Part shown: piece after piece, positions 1 through 9,099 of the stretch
Layout of the letters: each line of letters starts with the position of its first letter
Position numbering within the stretch: the stretch's first letter is position 1
Source: Sulfitobacter sp.
GTDB taxonomy: Bacteria; Pseudomonadota; Alphaproteobacteria; Rhodobacterales; Rhodobacteraceae
NCBI GenBank assembly: GCA_024636405.1
Contig: JAGXHC010000160.1
Span: forward strand, 1-32,564
Reading direction: 5' to 3'
DNA: 32,564 bases
The notes under the pieces: model-generated
The model's database searches: none
The model's input: only the letters and a program-made list of their open reading frames with translations
Told to the model about the DNA's origin: nothing
Made by a program: the position numbers and the translations under genes

Positions 1-3000
1 CTGTTTTCCTTCATCTGGAAATATTCCCGCCGGGATCAGCTTGTCCTGTTGGCATTTACAGTTTTCACCTTCCCCTTTCTCTATGTGACTTTGGAATTAC
101 CCAAGCGGATCATCAACGACGCCATCGGCGCGAAAACAGGCGCCGTGCAGTTCTTCAATACCGAGATGACGCAGGTAAGATTCCTTTTCGTGCTGTGTTT
201 CGCCTATCTTCTGGCTGTGCTGGTGCACGGGCTGCTGAAAATGCGGCTCAATACATTGAAGGGCATTCTATCTGAACGGCTGCTGCGGCGGTTTCGGTAT
301 CAACTGGTGGAACGCATGATGTTGTTTCCGCGCAGTTACTTTCAGCGCACCAGTCAGGGCGAATTGGTCGCGATGGTCACGTCAGAAGCTGAACCAATGG
401 GCGGCCTTATGGGGGATGCGGTGGCGCAGCCGGTCTTTCAGGCCGGACAGATGGGAATCATTGTGCTGTTCCTGTTCTTGCAGTCACCGTGGTTCGGGCT
501 GGCCGGGGTCGCGTTGATACCCTTGCAAGCCTGGTTGATCCCGCGCCTGCAACGGCAAATCAACCTGCTGAACAAAGAGCGGATTTCCGAAGTCCGCCAG
601 TTTGCCGCCGAAATTGGGGAAACGGCGGCGGGCATCACCGATCTGCGCACAAACGGGGGCTGGCGGTTGCGACTTGCAGGCTTCACCGACCGGCTCGGGC
701 GGCTGTTCGATATTCGCTTTCTGATCTACCAGAAGAAATTTTTCATGAAGTTCCTCAACAACTTCATCACCCAACTCACACCGCTCTTCTTTTATGCGGT
801 GGGGGGATATCTTGCGATCAAGGGGCAAATCACCGTTGGCGCGCTTGTTGCGGCGCTGGCGGCGTATAAGGATCTGAGCAATCCCTGGAAAGAGCTGCTG
901 ACCTATTACAATCAGACCCAGGACATGTCGTTGCGTTGGGAAGTGGTGACCGAACGCTTTGCGCCGAAGAACATGATTGACCCCGCCCTGTTCGCCGGGG
1001 AGCCAACGACCGTGCCGCATCTGAAAGGCACGATATCGCTTGAGAACGTATTTGTGCGCGGCGAAGACGGCAATCCGGTCCTTGAGGGGATCACGCTGGA
1101 GATCCCGCCGGGGTCGCAAGTGGCGATCGAAGTCGCCAACCAGTCAGAGCGCACCGCTCTTGCCGAAGTGCTGACGCGTGAACTGCTGCCGTCGCGGGGC
1201 CGCATCATGGTGGCGGGGCACGACCTTTCCAAACTGCATCAGCGGGTTGTTTCCTCACGTATCGGCTATGCCCATGCTCAGCCCTATCTGTTCCAGGGGA
1301 CGGTGGGGGACAACTTGCTGATGCCGCTCCGGACCAGCCCGCGACAGCGACCAGCGACGCCGGATTTGCGCACGATCGAAGCGGCACGCGCGGGCAACAG
1401 TCTCGACAGCACCGGCGCAAACTGGCTGGATCCAGGGCTGGCCGGGCTGGAAACCCGTGAGGACGTGCATCATTGGTGGTTTCAGTTGACCAAAGCATTG
1501 GGGATAGACGATTTGCTATTCCGTGGCATGTTGGGATCGCGGATGGACCCTGTCCAGCACCCCAATATCGCCAACCGCATTGTCGGGCTGCGCGACGAAG
1601 TGCACAGTGTTCTGGTGCAAAAGGGGCTGGACAAGGTCGTGCACCGTTTTGACCCGGAAAAGTTCAACCCGGCGGTGCCACTGGGCGGAAACCTGATGTT
1701 TGCGGCACCGCGGCGGGCTATTTCACAGCAGGGACTGGCAGCGGAAAAGCCGTTTCTGGCCATGATCATTGATCAGGGGTTGGCAGAGCAGGGCATCGCG
1801 ATATCGCAAACGCTGGTGGAGACCTTGCACCAGACATTCGGGATGGATGGCACAAACCATCCGCTTTTTACCGCCCTTGGCATCGAAGACGCGCTTTATG
1901 AGCAACTGGTTGATATCGCGGCCCGCCGTCGCAAAAAGGGCGACGCGGCACTGACCGAAGACGAATTCGCGCTGCTGCTGACCGTGCCTTTTGCATTCAC
2001 CGCCGAACAGATCGGATCGGGCTTTCCAGAAGGGTTCAAACAGGAAATTCTGAATATCCGTCACCACAGCGGCGATGCGATGCGTGCACAGGTCGCAGAC
2101 CTGTTCATTGCGATTGAGCCGCAGACCTATTTGCCCCGGTCCACGATACTTGAGAACCTCATCTATGGGCGCATTTCGGGCATCGCGGGATTGCGCGCGG
2201 ATCTGGTGGAGGACGCAGTTGCAGATATTCTGAAGTCACACGACCTGCGCCAAATGATTGCAATCAACATATTCGACGTTCCCACAAGCATCGGCGGCAG
2301 CAATTTGCCGCGCGCATTTCAAGAACGTGCCGCATTCAGCAGGGCAGGCATCAAGAAGCCCGACATCTTGATCCTGAATCAGCCGCTGAACAGTCACGAC
2401 GCCAAAAGCCACGCAGACATTCGCGCCCGGCTTAGCGCGCTGATGCCGGACACAACCCAGATATTTCTTGACGAGCGTTTCCATACGCCGGACAGTTTTG
2501 ACATGTTTGTCAAGATCATTGGCGGTCACATCGATGGTGTTGCCCTCAGCGGTGCAGCCGATGACGACGATGCGGGCGACGATCTGCGCCGCAAACTGCG
2601 CATCATCGCGCGAAACGCTCTTTTTACCAATCTCGACCCGCGCAGCCAGCGCCTGCTGGCGTTTGCCGCCCAATGGTACGACGTGGAGCCTGGACAGCGG
2701 ATTTTTTCCATGGATGAACCGGCAGACGCGGCATATCTGTGTCTGGAAGGCTCCAGCGAACTGGTCTGGCGCGACCCGGACGGCCATGCACACCACGTTT
2801 CGGTTGTTGAACCGGGGCGGCTGATCGGTGACTTGTCCATCATTCTGGACGAAGCGCGGCAGTTGGAGCTGACAGCGGTCACACAGTCGCGTTTCCTGCG
2901 CATCGGCGCAGAACAGTTCCGCTCGGTGATCGAGAATGACAAGACCGTGCTGTTGCGCCTGCTCAAGACCGTCGCCGGCCATCTGAACGGTGCAGCGGAC

Positions 3001-3084
3001 CAACTGCGCGCGACGCGGTTGGAAGTGTTGCGGACCTCCAACGGTGTGATCGGCAAGACCCCTGATAAGCCGTCTGATCCATGA
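1..3084 (+). CDS. Degenerate ABC transporter-like membrane protein with C-terminal cNMP-binding-like domain (5' partial)
   Basis: The frame is open from base 1, and the first codons already read like the opening helix of an ABC exporter (IWKYSRRDQL...LELPKRIINDAI), so the true start lies upstream; a TTG at 49 is a poor alternative. About 300 residues of ABC-exporter membrane domain are followed by an ATPase-like domain whose catalytic motifs are all lost. The P-loop position (1132-1155) reads VANQSERT, the signature (2305-2328) reads LPRAFQER, and Walker B (2362-2388) ends LILNQPL instead of LILDEP. Roughly 280 residues are inserted between a first Q-loop-like segment (about 1270-1318) and a second one (about 2125-2170). 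A cyclic-nucleotide-binding-like beta-roll follows at about 2640-2985. The stop overlaps the next start by ATGA. Export by ATP hydrolysis looks unlikely; a regulatory or scaffold role is inference. No function is assigned. Confidence 0.85.
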   Translation: MFSFIWKYSRRDQLVLLAFTVFTFPFLYVTLELPKRIINDAIGAKTGAVQFFNTEMTQVRFLFVLCFAYLLAVLVHGLLKMRLNTLKGILSERLLRRFRYQLVERMMLFPRSYFQRTSQGELVAMVTSEAEPMGGLMGDAVAQPVFQAGQMGIIVLFLFLQSPWFGLAGVALIPLQAWLIPRLQRQINLLNKERISEVRQFAAEIGETAAGITDLRTNGGWRLRLAGFTDRLGRLFDIRFLIYQKKFFMKFLNNFITQLTPLFFYAVGGYLAIKGQITVGALVAALAAYKDLSNPWKELLTYYNQTQDMSLRWEVVTERFAPKNMIDPALFAGEPTTVPHLKGTISLENVFVRGEDGNPVLEGITLEIPPGSQVAIEVANQSERTALAEVLTRELLPSRGRIMVAGHDLSKLHQRVVSSRIGYAHAQPYLFQGTVGDNLLMPLRTSPRQRPATPDLRTIEAARAGNSLDSTGANWLDPGLAGLETREDVHHWWFQLTKALGIDDLLFRGMLGSRMDPVQHPNIANRIVGLRDEVHSVLVQKGLDKVVHRFDPEKFNPAVPLGGNLMFAAPRRAISQQGLAAEKPFLAMIIDQGLAEQGIAISQTLVETLHQTFGMDGTNHPLFTALGIEDALYEQLVDIAARRRKKGDAALTEDEFALLLTVPFAFTAEQIGSGFPEGFKQEILNIRHHSGDAMRAQVADLFIAIEPQTYLPRSTILENLIYGRISGIAGLRADLVEDAVADILKSHDLRQMIAINIFDVPTSIGGSNLPRAFQERAAFSRAGIKKPDILILNQPLNSHDAKSHADIRARLSALMPDTTQIFLDERFHTPDSFDMFVKIIGGHIDGVALSGAADDDDAGDDLRRKLRIIARNALFTNLDPRSQRLLAFAAQWYDVEPGQRIFSMDEPADAAYLCLEGSSELVWRDPDGHAHHVSVVEPGRLIGDLSIILDEARQLELTAVTQSRFLRIGAEQFRSVIENDKTVLLRLLKTVAGHLNGAADQLRATRLEVLRTSNGVIGKTPDKPSDP

Positions 3085-3968
3085 GGTACGACGCCCACGA
3101 GGAATTTATCGCCCCTGCGCGGCCATCGGCAGCGCTATGGCGGCTGGGTGTCGGATTTACCCTTGCCGTTGTTGGATACGTCGCGCTGAGCCGCCTGTAT
3201 TTTCAGGTGGTTTACGGCATTTCAGCGACGGAAAAGACCCTTCTTTATTCAGAGCTTTTGCGCGGCACAACGCCAACCGCAATGTACCTTTTGCTGTTCA
3301 GTTTCGCATTCATGTTCGCGGCGGTCGGCGCCTCTGTGCGGTTGGTCCACCGCCGCCCCGTGCGTAGCCTTCTGGGCCCCTGGTCGCGCGCCATACCGCA
3401 GTTTCGCTCTGTTCTCAGTGTGCTCGTCCTGCTGGGTTTGGTCATTTTTTTGTTGCCTCCCTGGGACATGGGCTATCAATTTGTGGCAAACATGCCGCCG
3501 GGCAAATGGATGATCTTGCTACCCTTTTCGCTGCTGGCGGTGCTGGTGCAGGTCAGCGCCGAAGAGATCGTGTTTCGGGGCTACGTGCAGCAACAGCTTG
3601 CGGCGCGGTTCAAATCACCCCTGATCTGGATGGCGCTGCCATCGTTGGTTTTTGCCCTTGGTCACTACGTGCCGGACGCGGCGGGCGAAAATGCGATTAT
3701 CATCGCCCTTTGGGCCGGAATTTTCGGAATATTCATGGCCGACCTGACAGCGCGTTCCGGATCGCTTGGCCCTGCGATTGCGGTGCATTTCTGGAACAAT
3801 GTCGCGGCCATCCTCATCGTGTCGCTGCCCGATGATCTGTCTGGGCTGGCGCTGTACCTGACACCTTTTTCAATGTCCGACGCGGCGGCCATGAGGGCCT
3901 GGTTGCCGGTTGATTTCGCGCTGATGCTGGTCAGTTGGCTGGCCGCGCGGCTTGCCTTGCGCAAATAA
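3081..3968 (+). CDS. CPBP-family intramembrane metalloprotease
   Basis: A 295-residue multi-pass membrane protein with the CPBP (CAAX protease / bacteriocin-processing, ABI) signature. Glu161-Glu162 and Arg166 form the EExxxR motif, His195 sits in FALGH, and His236 and Asn240 sit in HFWNN. These are the residues expected to bind metal and catalyse peptide cleavage within the membrane. The ATG at 3081 overlaps the stop of the degenerate ABC gene by four bases, so the two products are probably made together and may act together. Substrates of bacterial CPBP proteins are mostly unknown, and nothing in the sequence identifies one here. The gap to accD is 67 bp. Confidence 0.85.
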   Translation: MRYDAHEEFIAPARPSAALWRLGVGFTLAVVGYVALSRLYFQVVYGISATEKTLLYSELLRGTTPTAMYLLLFSFAFMFAAVGASVRLVHRRPVRSLLGPWSRAIPQFRSVLSVLVLLGLVIFLLPPWDMGYQFVANMPPGKWMILLPFSLLAVLVQVSAEEIVFRGYVQQQLAARFKSPLIWMALPSLVFALGHYVPDAAGENAIIIALWAGIFGIFMADLTARSGSLGPAIAVHFWNNVAAILIVSLPDDLSGLALYLTPFSMSDAAAMRAWLPVDFALMLVSWLAARLALRK

Positions 3969-4035
3969 GAGCCTTGATTGCAATTCCGCGCGGCGCAGCA
4001 TATCTGGAGTCGAAAGTTTCCATCAGGGGTTCACG

Positions 4036-4980
4036 ATGAACTGGATCACGAACTACGTCCGTCCACGCATCAATTCGATCTTTTCGCGCCGTGAAACGCC
4101 GGATAACCTGTGGACCAAATGTGATGAATGCGGAACGATGCTGTTTCATCGCGAAGTATCGGACAACCTGAACGTCTGTACCAGTTGTGGCCATCACATG
4201 CCCATCACCCCGCGCGACCGGTTCCGCGCATTGTTCGATGGTGGCATCTTTACAGAGATCAAAGTCCCTGTTCCCAAAGCGGATCCACTGCATTTTCGTG
4301 ATCAAAAGAAATATCCAGATCGCCTGAAAGCCGCGCAGAAACAGACTGGCGAAGCCGAAGCGATGCTGGTTGTTACCGGCGAAATGGGCCGAACGCCCAT
4401 CGTGGCTGCCGCCCAGGATTTCTCGTTTATGGCTGGGTCCATGGGCATGTATGTCGGCAACGCAATCATCGCGGCAGCACAGGAAGCGGTAAAGCTGAAG
4501 CGCCCGCTGATCCTGTTTTCCGCCGCTGGTGGTGCGCGCATGCAGGAAGGCATTCTGAGCCTTATGCAGATGCCGCGCACCACTGTAGCAGTCCAGATGC
4601 TGAAAGAAGCGGGCTTGCCCTATATCGTGGTGTTGACCCATCCTACGACGGGCGGCGTAACGGCCAGCTATGCGATGCTTGGCGATGTTCAAATCGCCGA
4701 GCCGAATGCGCTGATCTGCTTTGCCGGACCGCGCGTCATAGAACAAACCATCCGCGAGAAATTGCCCGAGGGGTTTCAGCGCGCTGAGTATCTTCTTGAT
4801 CACGGGATGCTGGACCGAGTGACGCCGCGCACAAGGCTGCGGGACGAGTTGATTTCGATTACCCGGATGCTGCAAGGCATGCCCCCGGCGGTCAGCGGCG
4901 AACTGCCTGCACCGCAAGAAGGCGGCGACCTGGACCACGCCCTTACCGAAACAACAGCCACAGGATCAGCCAAGAAATGA
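4036..4980 (+). CDS. accD: Acetyl-CoA carboxylase carboxyltransferase subunit beta
   Basis: AccD, with AccA, transfers the carboxyl group from carboxybiotin to acetyl-CoA to form malonyl-CoA, the first committed step of fatty-acid synthesis in the cytoplasm. The 314-residue protein carries the diagnostic N-terminal zinc ribbon (Cys29, Cys32, Cys48, Cys51), followed by the crotonase-like carboxyltransferase fold with the conserved [11 protein letters not shown] and [15 protein letters not shown] stretches. The ATG at 4036 is chosen because it follows CAGGGG at good spacing and gives the standard MNWI start; the frame is open further upstream without a better start. The end overlaps folC by ATGA. 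The accD–folC pair is common in bacteria. Confidence 0.97.
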   Translation: MNWITNYVRPRINSIFSRRETPDNLWTKCDECGTMLFHREVSDNLNVCTSCGHHMPITPRDRFRALFDGGIFTEIKVPVPKADPLHFRDQKKYPDRLKAAQKQTGEAEAMLVVTGEMGRTPIVAAAQDFSFMAGSMGMYVGNAIIAAAQEAVKLKRPLILFSAAGGARMQEGILSLMQMPRTTVAVQMLKEAGLPYIVVLTHPTTGGVTASYAMLGDVQIAEPNALICFAGPRVIEQTIREKLPEGFQRAEYLLDHGMLDRVTPRTRLRDELISITRMLQGMPPAVSGELPAPQEGGDLDHALTETTATGSAKK

Positions 4981-6251
4981 CCGCGACCACATCGGACGTC
5001 ATCCTTGAACGGATGATGGCGTTGCATCCCAAGGTCATGGATCTGACACTTGACCGTATGTGGCGATTGCTGGCCGCACTGGGCAACCCGCAGAACGATC
5101 TGCCGCCAGTGATTCATATTGCTGGCACCAATGGCAAAGGGTCGACGCAGGCGATGATCCGCGCGGGGCTGGAGGCATCGGGCAAAACCGTGCACGCCTA
5201 TACCTCGCCGCATCTCGCACGGTTCCACGAACGTATTCGCGTGGCCGGAGAACTGATCGCCGAAGACGCGCTGACGGCTGTGCTGGATGATTGCTATGCT
5301 GCCAACAACGACGAAATGATCACCTATTTCGAGATCACGACCTGTGCGGCCCTGCTGGCCTTTGCCCGGACACCGGCCGATTACACCCTGCTTGAAGTGG
5401 GGCTTGGTGGGCGGCTGGATGCCACCAATGTGGTGGATCAGCCTGCACTGACCGTGATCACGCCGGTCTCTATCGACCATCAGCAATATCTGGGTGATAC
5501 GCTGGCTGCGATTGCCGGTGAGAAGGCTGGTATCATCAAGCGTCGGGTGCCCTGCGTTGTCGGTCCGCAGGATGAGGCAGCCATGGCGGTTATCGAAGCC
5601 GTCGCAGCGCGCCACAGCGCACCCTTGTTGGCATATGGTCAGCAGTGGCACGCAGGCCCCGAAGCGGGACGTATGGTGTATCAGGATGAGACCGGGCTGC
5701 TGGATCTGCCGCGGCCCAATCTGCCGGGCGCGCACCAGATTATGAATGCGGGATCGGCGCTGGCCGTGCTGCGCCATCTTGGCACGGACAACGAGGCGTG
5801 CGAAGCGGCGGTCACGCGTGCCTACTGGCCCGCCCGCATGCAGCGCCTGCGCAGCGGCCCGCTGAACGATATCGCACCGCAGGCAGAAGTATGGCTTGAT
5901 GGCGGGCACAATCCCGCCGCCGGAGAGGCGATTGCCCATTTGCTGTCGGAGATGCCAAAACGACCGACATATCTGATTTGCGGCATGCTCAATACCAAGG
6001 ACATCGCGGGATATATACGGCCCCTCGCCACGCAGGCCGCGCGCCTTTACGCGGTGTCCATACCGGGAGAAGTAAACACATTGCCTGCTGTTGAAACGGC
6101 GTCAGCGGCGCGCAGGGTCGGCATGGCGGCCGTCGAAGCATCTGGCGTTGCTGCTGCTTTGGAATCCATCATTTCAGATGACCCGACTGCGCGAGTGCTG
6201 ATCTGTGGCTCGCTTTACCTTGCGGGTGGCGTGTTGCGCGAAAACAGCTAA
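4977..6251 (+). CDS. folC: Bifunctional folylpolyglutamate synthase / dihydrofolate synthase
   Basis: FolC adds glutamate to dihydropteroate, giving dihydrofolate, and lengthens the polyglutamate tail of folates, using ATP. The 424-residue Mur-ligase-type protein has the ATP-binding loop GTNGKGST at residues 50-57, the family motifs [12 protein letters not shown] and [11 protein letters not shown]...GEKAGIIK, and a C-terminal domain with [13 protein letters not shown]. Length fits the family. The ATG at 4977 overlaps the accD stop (ATGA), so translation is probably coupled. Confidence 0.96.
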   Translation: MTATTSDVILERMMALHPKVMDLTLDRMWRLLAALGNPQNDLPPVIHIAGTNGKGSTQAMIRAGLEASGKTVHAYTSPHLARFHERIRVAGELIAEDALTAVLDDCYAANNDEMITYFEITTCAALLAFARTPADYTLLEVGLGGRLDATNVVDQPALTVITPVSIDHQQYLGDTLAAIAGEKAGIIKRRVPCVVGPQDEAAMAVIEAVAARHSAPLLAYGQQWHAGPEAGRMVYQDETGLLDLPRPNLPGAHQIMNAGSALAVLRHLGTDNEACEAAVTRAYWPARMQRLRSGPLNDIAPQAEVWLDGGHNPAAGEAIAHLLSEMPKRPTYLICGMLNTKDIAGYIRPLATQAARLYAVSIPGEVNTLPAVETASAARRVGMAAVEASGVAAALESIISDDPTARVLICGSLYLAGGVLRENS

Positions 6252-6365
6252 AAAACAATATTTGGCGGCACCTGCTGCGTGCATCGGCACATCTGGTGTA
6301 TCCTCTGCGCAAATCAGGCATTTCCCCGTAGGGGTGTGACAGCTGATGCGATGAGGACGAGAGTT

Positions 6366-6563
6366 ATGCAAGAACGTGTCGAAAAGGCACGCAGCACCGG
6401 ATTGGATGCTGCCAGTGCGCTCAAATATCAGATCATTTTTATGGTCGTGGGGATCGCGATTATCGTGGGCGGGCTGTGGTTCGTTTATGAAGGTGACGCA
6501 CCCTATCACCCCGATGACGGACCGATGGCAGAGTTACCGCACCAACAAAGCTCGGATTCCTGA
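6366..6563 (+). CDS. Small single-pass membrane protein
   Basis: The proposed start at 6366 follows a purine-rich GAGGACGAG stretch and yields 65 residues; ATGs at 6351 and further upstream are in frame but less well placed. The protein has a charged N-terminal part (about 19 residues), one hydrophobic helix of about 22 residues (IIFMVVGIAIIVGGLWFVY) and a short acidic, proline-containing tail. It lies 114 bp after folC and ends 8 bp before the convergent zapE stop. The family is not recognised; it looks like one of the small conserved membrane proteins of this bacterial group. Confidence 0.6.
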   Translation: MQERVEKARSTGLDAASALKYQIIFMVVGIAIIVGGLWFVYEGDAPYHPDDGPMAELPHQQSSDS

Positions 6564-6570
6564 CCGCTTG

Positions 6571-7632
6571 TCATTTGGTTCCCCAACCCTCTGCCTGCAT
6601 CTCGCGCAAGCGTGATGCGGTGCGCTCAAACTCGAAGGTGCCTTCGCCTTCGACATAGAGCATTTCGGGTTGTGCTGCGGCAGAACAGATCAACCGAACA
6701 CGCGCCTCATAAAGCGCATCAATCAGCGTGACAAAGCGTTTCGCCTCGTTAAAGTTCGATCGGCCAAGGCGCGGAATGTCGTCCAGCAAAAGCACGCGCA
6801 CCGCTTCGGCAAGCGCGAGGTAATCCGCAGCCCCAAGCGGGCGACCGCACAGATCGTGAAATCCCGCCCGCGCCATGCCATTGTGAAATGCAGGCAACAC
6901 CACCTTGCGCCCCTTGACGTGCAGCGTCAGCGGTTGGCCCGGTTCACCGGCCAGATCGTCCCATACAGCATCCATCGCGGCCCGGCTCTGCGCATTTACG
7001 GGTGTGAAAAAGACCTGGCTGCCCGTCAGCCGATCTTGCCGGTAATCGGTGGGGCTGGCCATTTCATGAACCACCATGCGTTCCTTGATCAGCGCGATAA
7101 ACGGTAGAAACAGGTCACGGTTCAACCCGTTTTTGTACAGATCATCCGGCACCCGGTTTGACGTGGTGACCACAACAACCCCAGCGGCAAAAAGCGCCTG
7201 AAACAGCCGACCGACGATCATCGCGTCGGTGATGTCAGTGATTTGCATTTCGTCAAACGCAAGCAACCGGACCGACGCAGCGACATCCGCCGCCACCGGT
7301 GCAATGGCGTCGTCAACGCCGGTTTTGCGCACCTCGTGCATCTTGGCGTGGATTTCCTGCATGAAGGCGTGGAAATGCACCCGGCGTGCAGGAATGCCGT
7401 CCAAGTGCGCCACAAACAGATCCATCAGCATGGATTTGCCACGCCCCACGCCGCCCCAAAGGTACAGCCCCTTCGCGGCTTCCGGCGCCTTGCGGAACAG
7501 GCCTTTCCGGACCGGCTGCAACAGCGCATCGCGCATCCGGTCGAACTCGGCCAATACCGCTTCCTGTGCCGGATCTGCGCGCAGAACACCGTCGGTGATC
7601 ATTTTGTCATAAGTTTCGCGCAAGCTGCTCAT
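6571..7632 (-). CDS. zapE: Cell division ATPase ZapE (AFG1-like)
   Basis: A 353-residue AFG1/ZapE-type P-loop ATPase. The Walker A motif GGVGRGKS is at residues 60-67 and Walker B LAFDEMQITD has Asp127-Glu128. The segment RVHFHAFMQEIHAKMHE and the sensor region VVTTSNRVPDDLYKNGLNRDLFLPFI are characteristic of the family. In E. coli ZapE binds FtsZ and affects ring stability late in constriction; mitochondrial AFG1/LACE1 is the eukaryotic relative. The role here is transferred by family. The gene stands alone on the minus strand. Confidence 0.95.
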   Translation of the reverse strand: MSSLRETYDKMITDGVLRADPAQEAVLAEFDRMRDALLQPVRKGLFRKAPEAAKGLYLWGGVGRGKSMLMDLFVAHLDGIPARRVHFHAFMQEIHAKMHEVRKTGVDDAIAPVAADVAASVRLLAFDEMQITDITDAMIVGRLFQALFAAGVVVVTTSNRVPDDLYKNGLNRDLFLPFIALIKERMVVHEMASPTDYRQDRLTGSQVFFTPVNAQSRAAMDAVWDDLAGEPGQPLTLHVKGRKVVLPAFHNGMARAGFHDLCGRPLGAADYLALAEAVRVLLLDDIPRLGRSNFNEAKRFVTLIDALYEARVRLICSAAAQPEMLYVEGEGTFEFERTASRLREMQAEGWGTK

Positions 7633-7685
7633 ACGCCACGATTACCCGGCTGCGCAGGGATTGGGAAGGCATCGGGTGGGTCGTA

Positions 7686-7715
7686 TTCCAAATGGAAATA
7701 AATCCCCCCCGGAGG
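7686..7715 (+). repeat. 30-bp interspersed element, copy 1
   Basis: A 30-bp stretch beginning TTCCAAATGG and ending CCGGAGG. It matches the element at 17349-17378 (opposite strand) at 27 of 30 positions. TTCC-AAAT-GGAA can form a small hairpin. This copy lies in the 195-bp gap between the divergent zapE and MFS genes, 112 bp before the MFS start. Its role is unknown. Confidence 0.75.
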
Positions 7716-7827
7716 GTCGGCTAGAAACACACATCATGATCCGCGGTGGCACGCGCACAATCGCTGATTTGACGCGGTCGGCAAAGCAAGTAGGTTGCCC
7801 AAATCTTGCCAGCGATCGGATTCCGCC

Positions 7828-9069
7828 ATGCACGCCCGTTCTTCCATCTTTACACCGGTTTTGATCGTCGGCTGCGTGATTATCATGGTCAGCTTTGCAA
7901 TCCGCGCTTCGTTTGGTGTGTTCCAGATCCCCATTGCCGCCGAATTTGGATGGCTCCGCTCCGAATTTTCGCTGGCGATCGCGATCCAGAATCTCGCTTG
8001 GGGCATCGGCCAGCCGATATTCGGCGCGATGGCGGAAAAGATCGGCGACCGCAAAGCGATCGTGATCGGTGCGCTGGTCTATGCGCTGGGGCTATTGCTT
8101 TCGGCCAGTTCGACCACACCGATAGAGCACCAGACATATGCATGGTTGGTCGGCTTTGGCATAGCGGGCACCGGGTTTGGCGTAATCCTTGCCGTGGTGG
8201 GCCGCGCATCATCGGCGGACAATCGGTCCATGTCGCTGGCCATCGCCACAGCAGCGGGCAGCGCGGGGCAGGTATTCGGCGCGCCTGTGGCGGAATGGCT
8301 GCTTGGGTTTCTCACGTGGCAGACCACCTTCATGGTTTTCGCCGCCGCGATCCTGTCAATGATCCTGACGCTGCCATTGATGCGCGCACCAGCCTTGGCC
8401 AGCCGTGCGGAGCTTGAGGAATCGATGGGTCAGATATTGGTCAAAGCGTTCAAAGACCCCTCGTTCACGATGATCTTCCTCGGCTTTTTCTCATGCGGAT
8501 ATCAGCTTGGCTTTATCACCGCGCATTTTCCGGCCTTCGTGACTGAATTATGCGGCCCGATCGTTGCTGGCGGGGTGCTGCACAATATCGGGATCACCAC
8601 CACCTCAGCGCTCGGGGCGGTGGCAATTTCGTTGATCGGGATGGCCAATATCGCGGGCACTCTGCTGGCGGGTTGGGCAGGCAAACGGTATTCCAAGAAG
8701 TATCTGTTGGCAGGCATCTATGTTGGTAGAACGGTCTTTGCGGCGATGTTTATCATGATGCCGATCACGCCGGTCACCGTGATCATATTTTCGGTAGGCA
8801 TGGGCGCGTTGTGGCTGGCGACGGTGCCGCTGACCAGCGGGCTTGTCGCGCATATCTATGGGCTGCGCTATATGGGCACGCTTTATGGCATCGTCTTTTT
8901 CAGCCATCAACTGGGCAGTTTCATGGGTGTCTGGCTGGGTGGGCGGCTGTATGACACCTATGGCAATTACACGGCCGTATGGTGGATCGGCGTTGCAGTA
9001 GGGGCGTTCAGTGCGCTGGTGCATCTGCCAATCCGCGAGCGCAGGCTTGAAGGGCTGGTGACCGCCTGA
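7828..9069 (+). CDS. MFS transporter (oxalate/formate antiporter-like or monocarboxylate-type)
   Basis: A 413-residue protein with about twelve hydrophobic helices. The loop after the second helix, GAMAEKIGDRKAI, matches MFS motif A (GxxxDRxGRR-like). The N-terminal sequence FAIRASFGVFQIPIAAEFGW is typical of the oxalate:formate antiporter / monocarboxylate porter branch, so a small organic acid is the most likely cargo, but this is inference. The ATG at 7828 (MHARSS) is preferred over an in-frame TTG at 7795 because the membrane domain starts right after it. The gene is unlinked to an enzyme operon on its own strand, so context does not help. Confidence 0.88.
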   Translation: MHARSSIFTPVLIVGCVIIMVSFAIRASFGVFQIPIAAEFGWLRSEFSLAIAIQNLAWGIGQPIFGAMAEKIGDRKAIVIGALVYALGLLLSASSTTPIEHQTYAWLVGFGIAGTGFGVILAVVGRASSADNRSMSLAIATAAGSAGQVFGAPVAEWLLGFLTWQTTFMVFAAAILSMILTLPLMRAPALASRAELEESMGQILVKAFKDPSFTMIFLGFFSCGYQLGFITAHFPAFVTELCGPIVAGGVLHNIGITTTSALGAVAISLIGMANIAGTLLAGWAGKRYSKKYLLAGIYVGRTVFAAMFIMMPITPVTVIIFSVGMGALWLATVPLTSGLVAHIYGLRYMGTLYGIVFFSHQLGSFMGVWLGGRLYDTYGNYTAVWWIGVAVGAFSALVHLPIRERRLEGLVTA

Positions 9070-9099
9070 ACGGGCTGTCCGCCAGCGCCTTCAATCTTC

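Noticed and set aside
10..37. Resemblance of the window start (TCATCTGGAAATATTCCC...) to the 30-bp repeat
   Set aside because: It lies in a coding frame that reads as a conserved ABC-exporter N-terminus (FIWKYSRRDQ), and the match to the two real copies is weak.
484..1119. 211-codon minus-strand open frame
   Set aside because: Shadow of the ABC-like gene on the plus strand; low-complexity composition and no family similarity.
2236..3003. 255-codon minus-strand open frame
   Set aside because: Antisense to the C-terminal part of the ABC/cNMP protein; no ribosome-binding site or recognisable domain.
3931..4938. 335-codon minus-strand open frame
   Set aside because: Antisense to accD, whose zinc ribbon and carboxyltransferase motifs are unambiguous.
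4800..5939. 379-codon minus-strand open frame
   Set aside because: Antisense to folC; His/Arg/Gln-rich composition typical of a reverse-frame artefact in GC-rich DNA.
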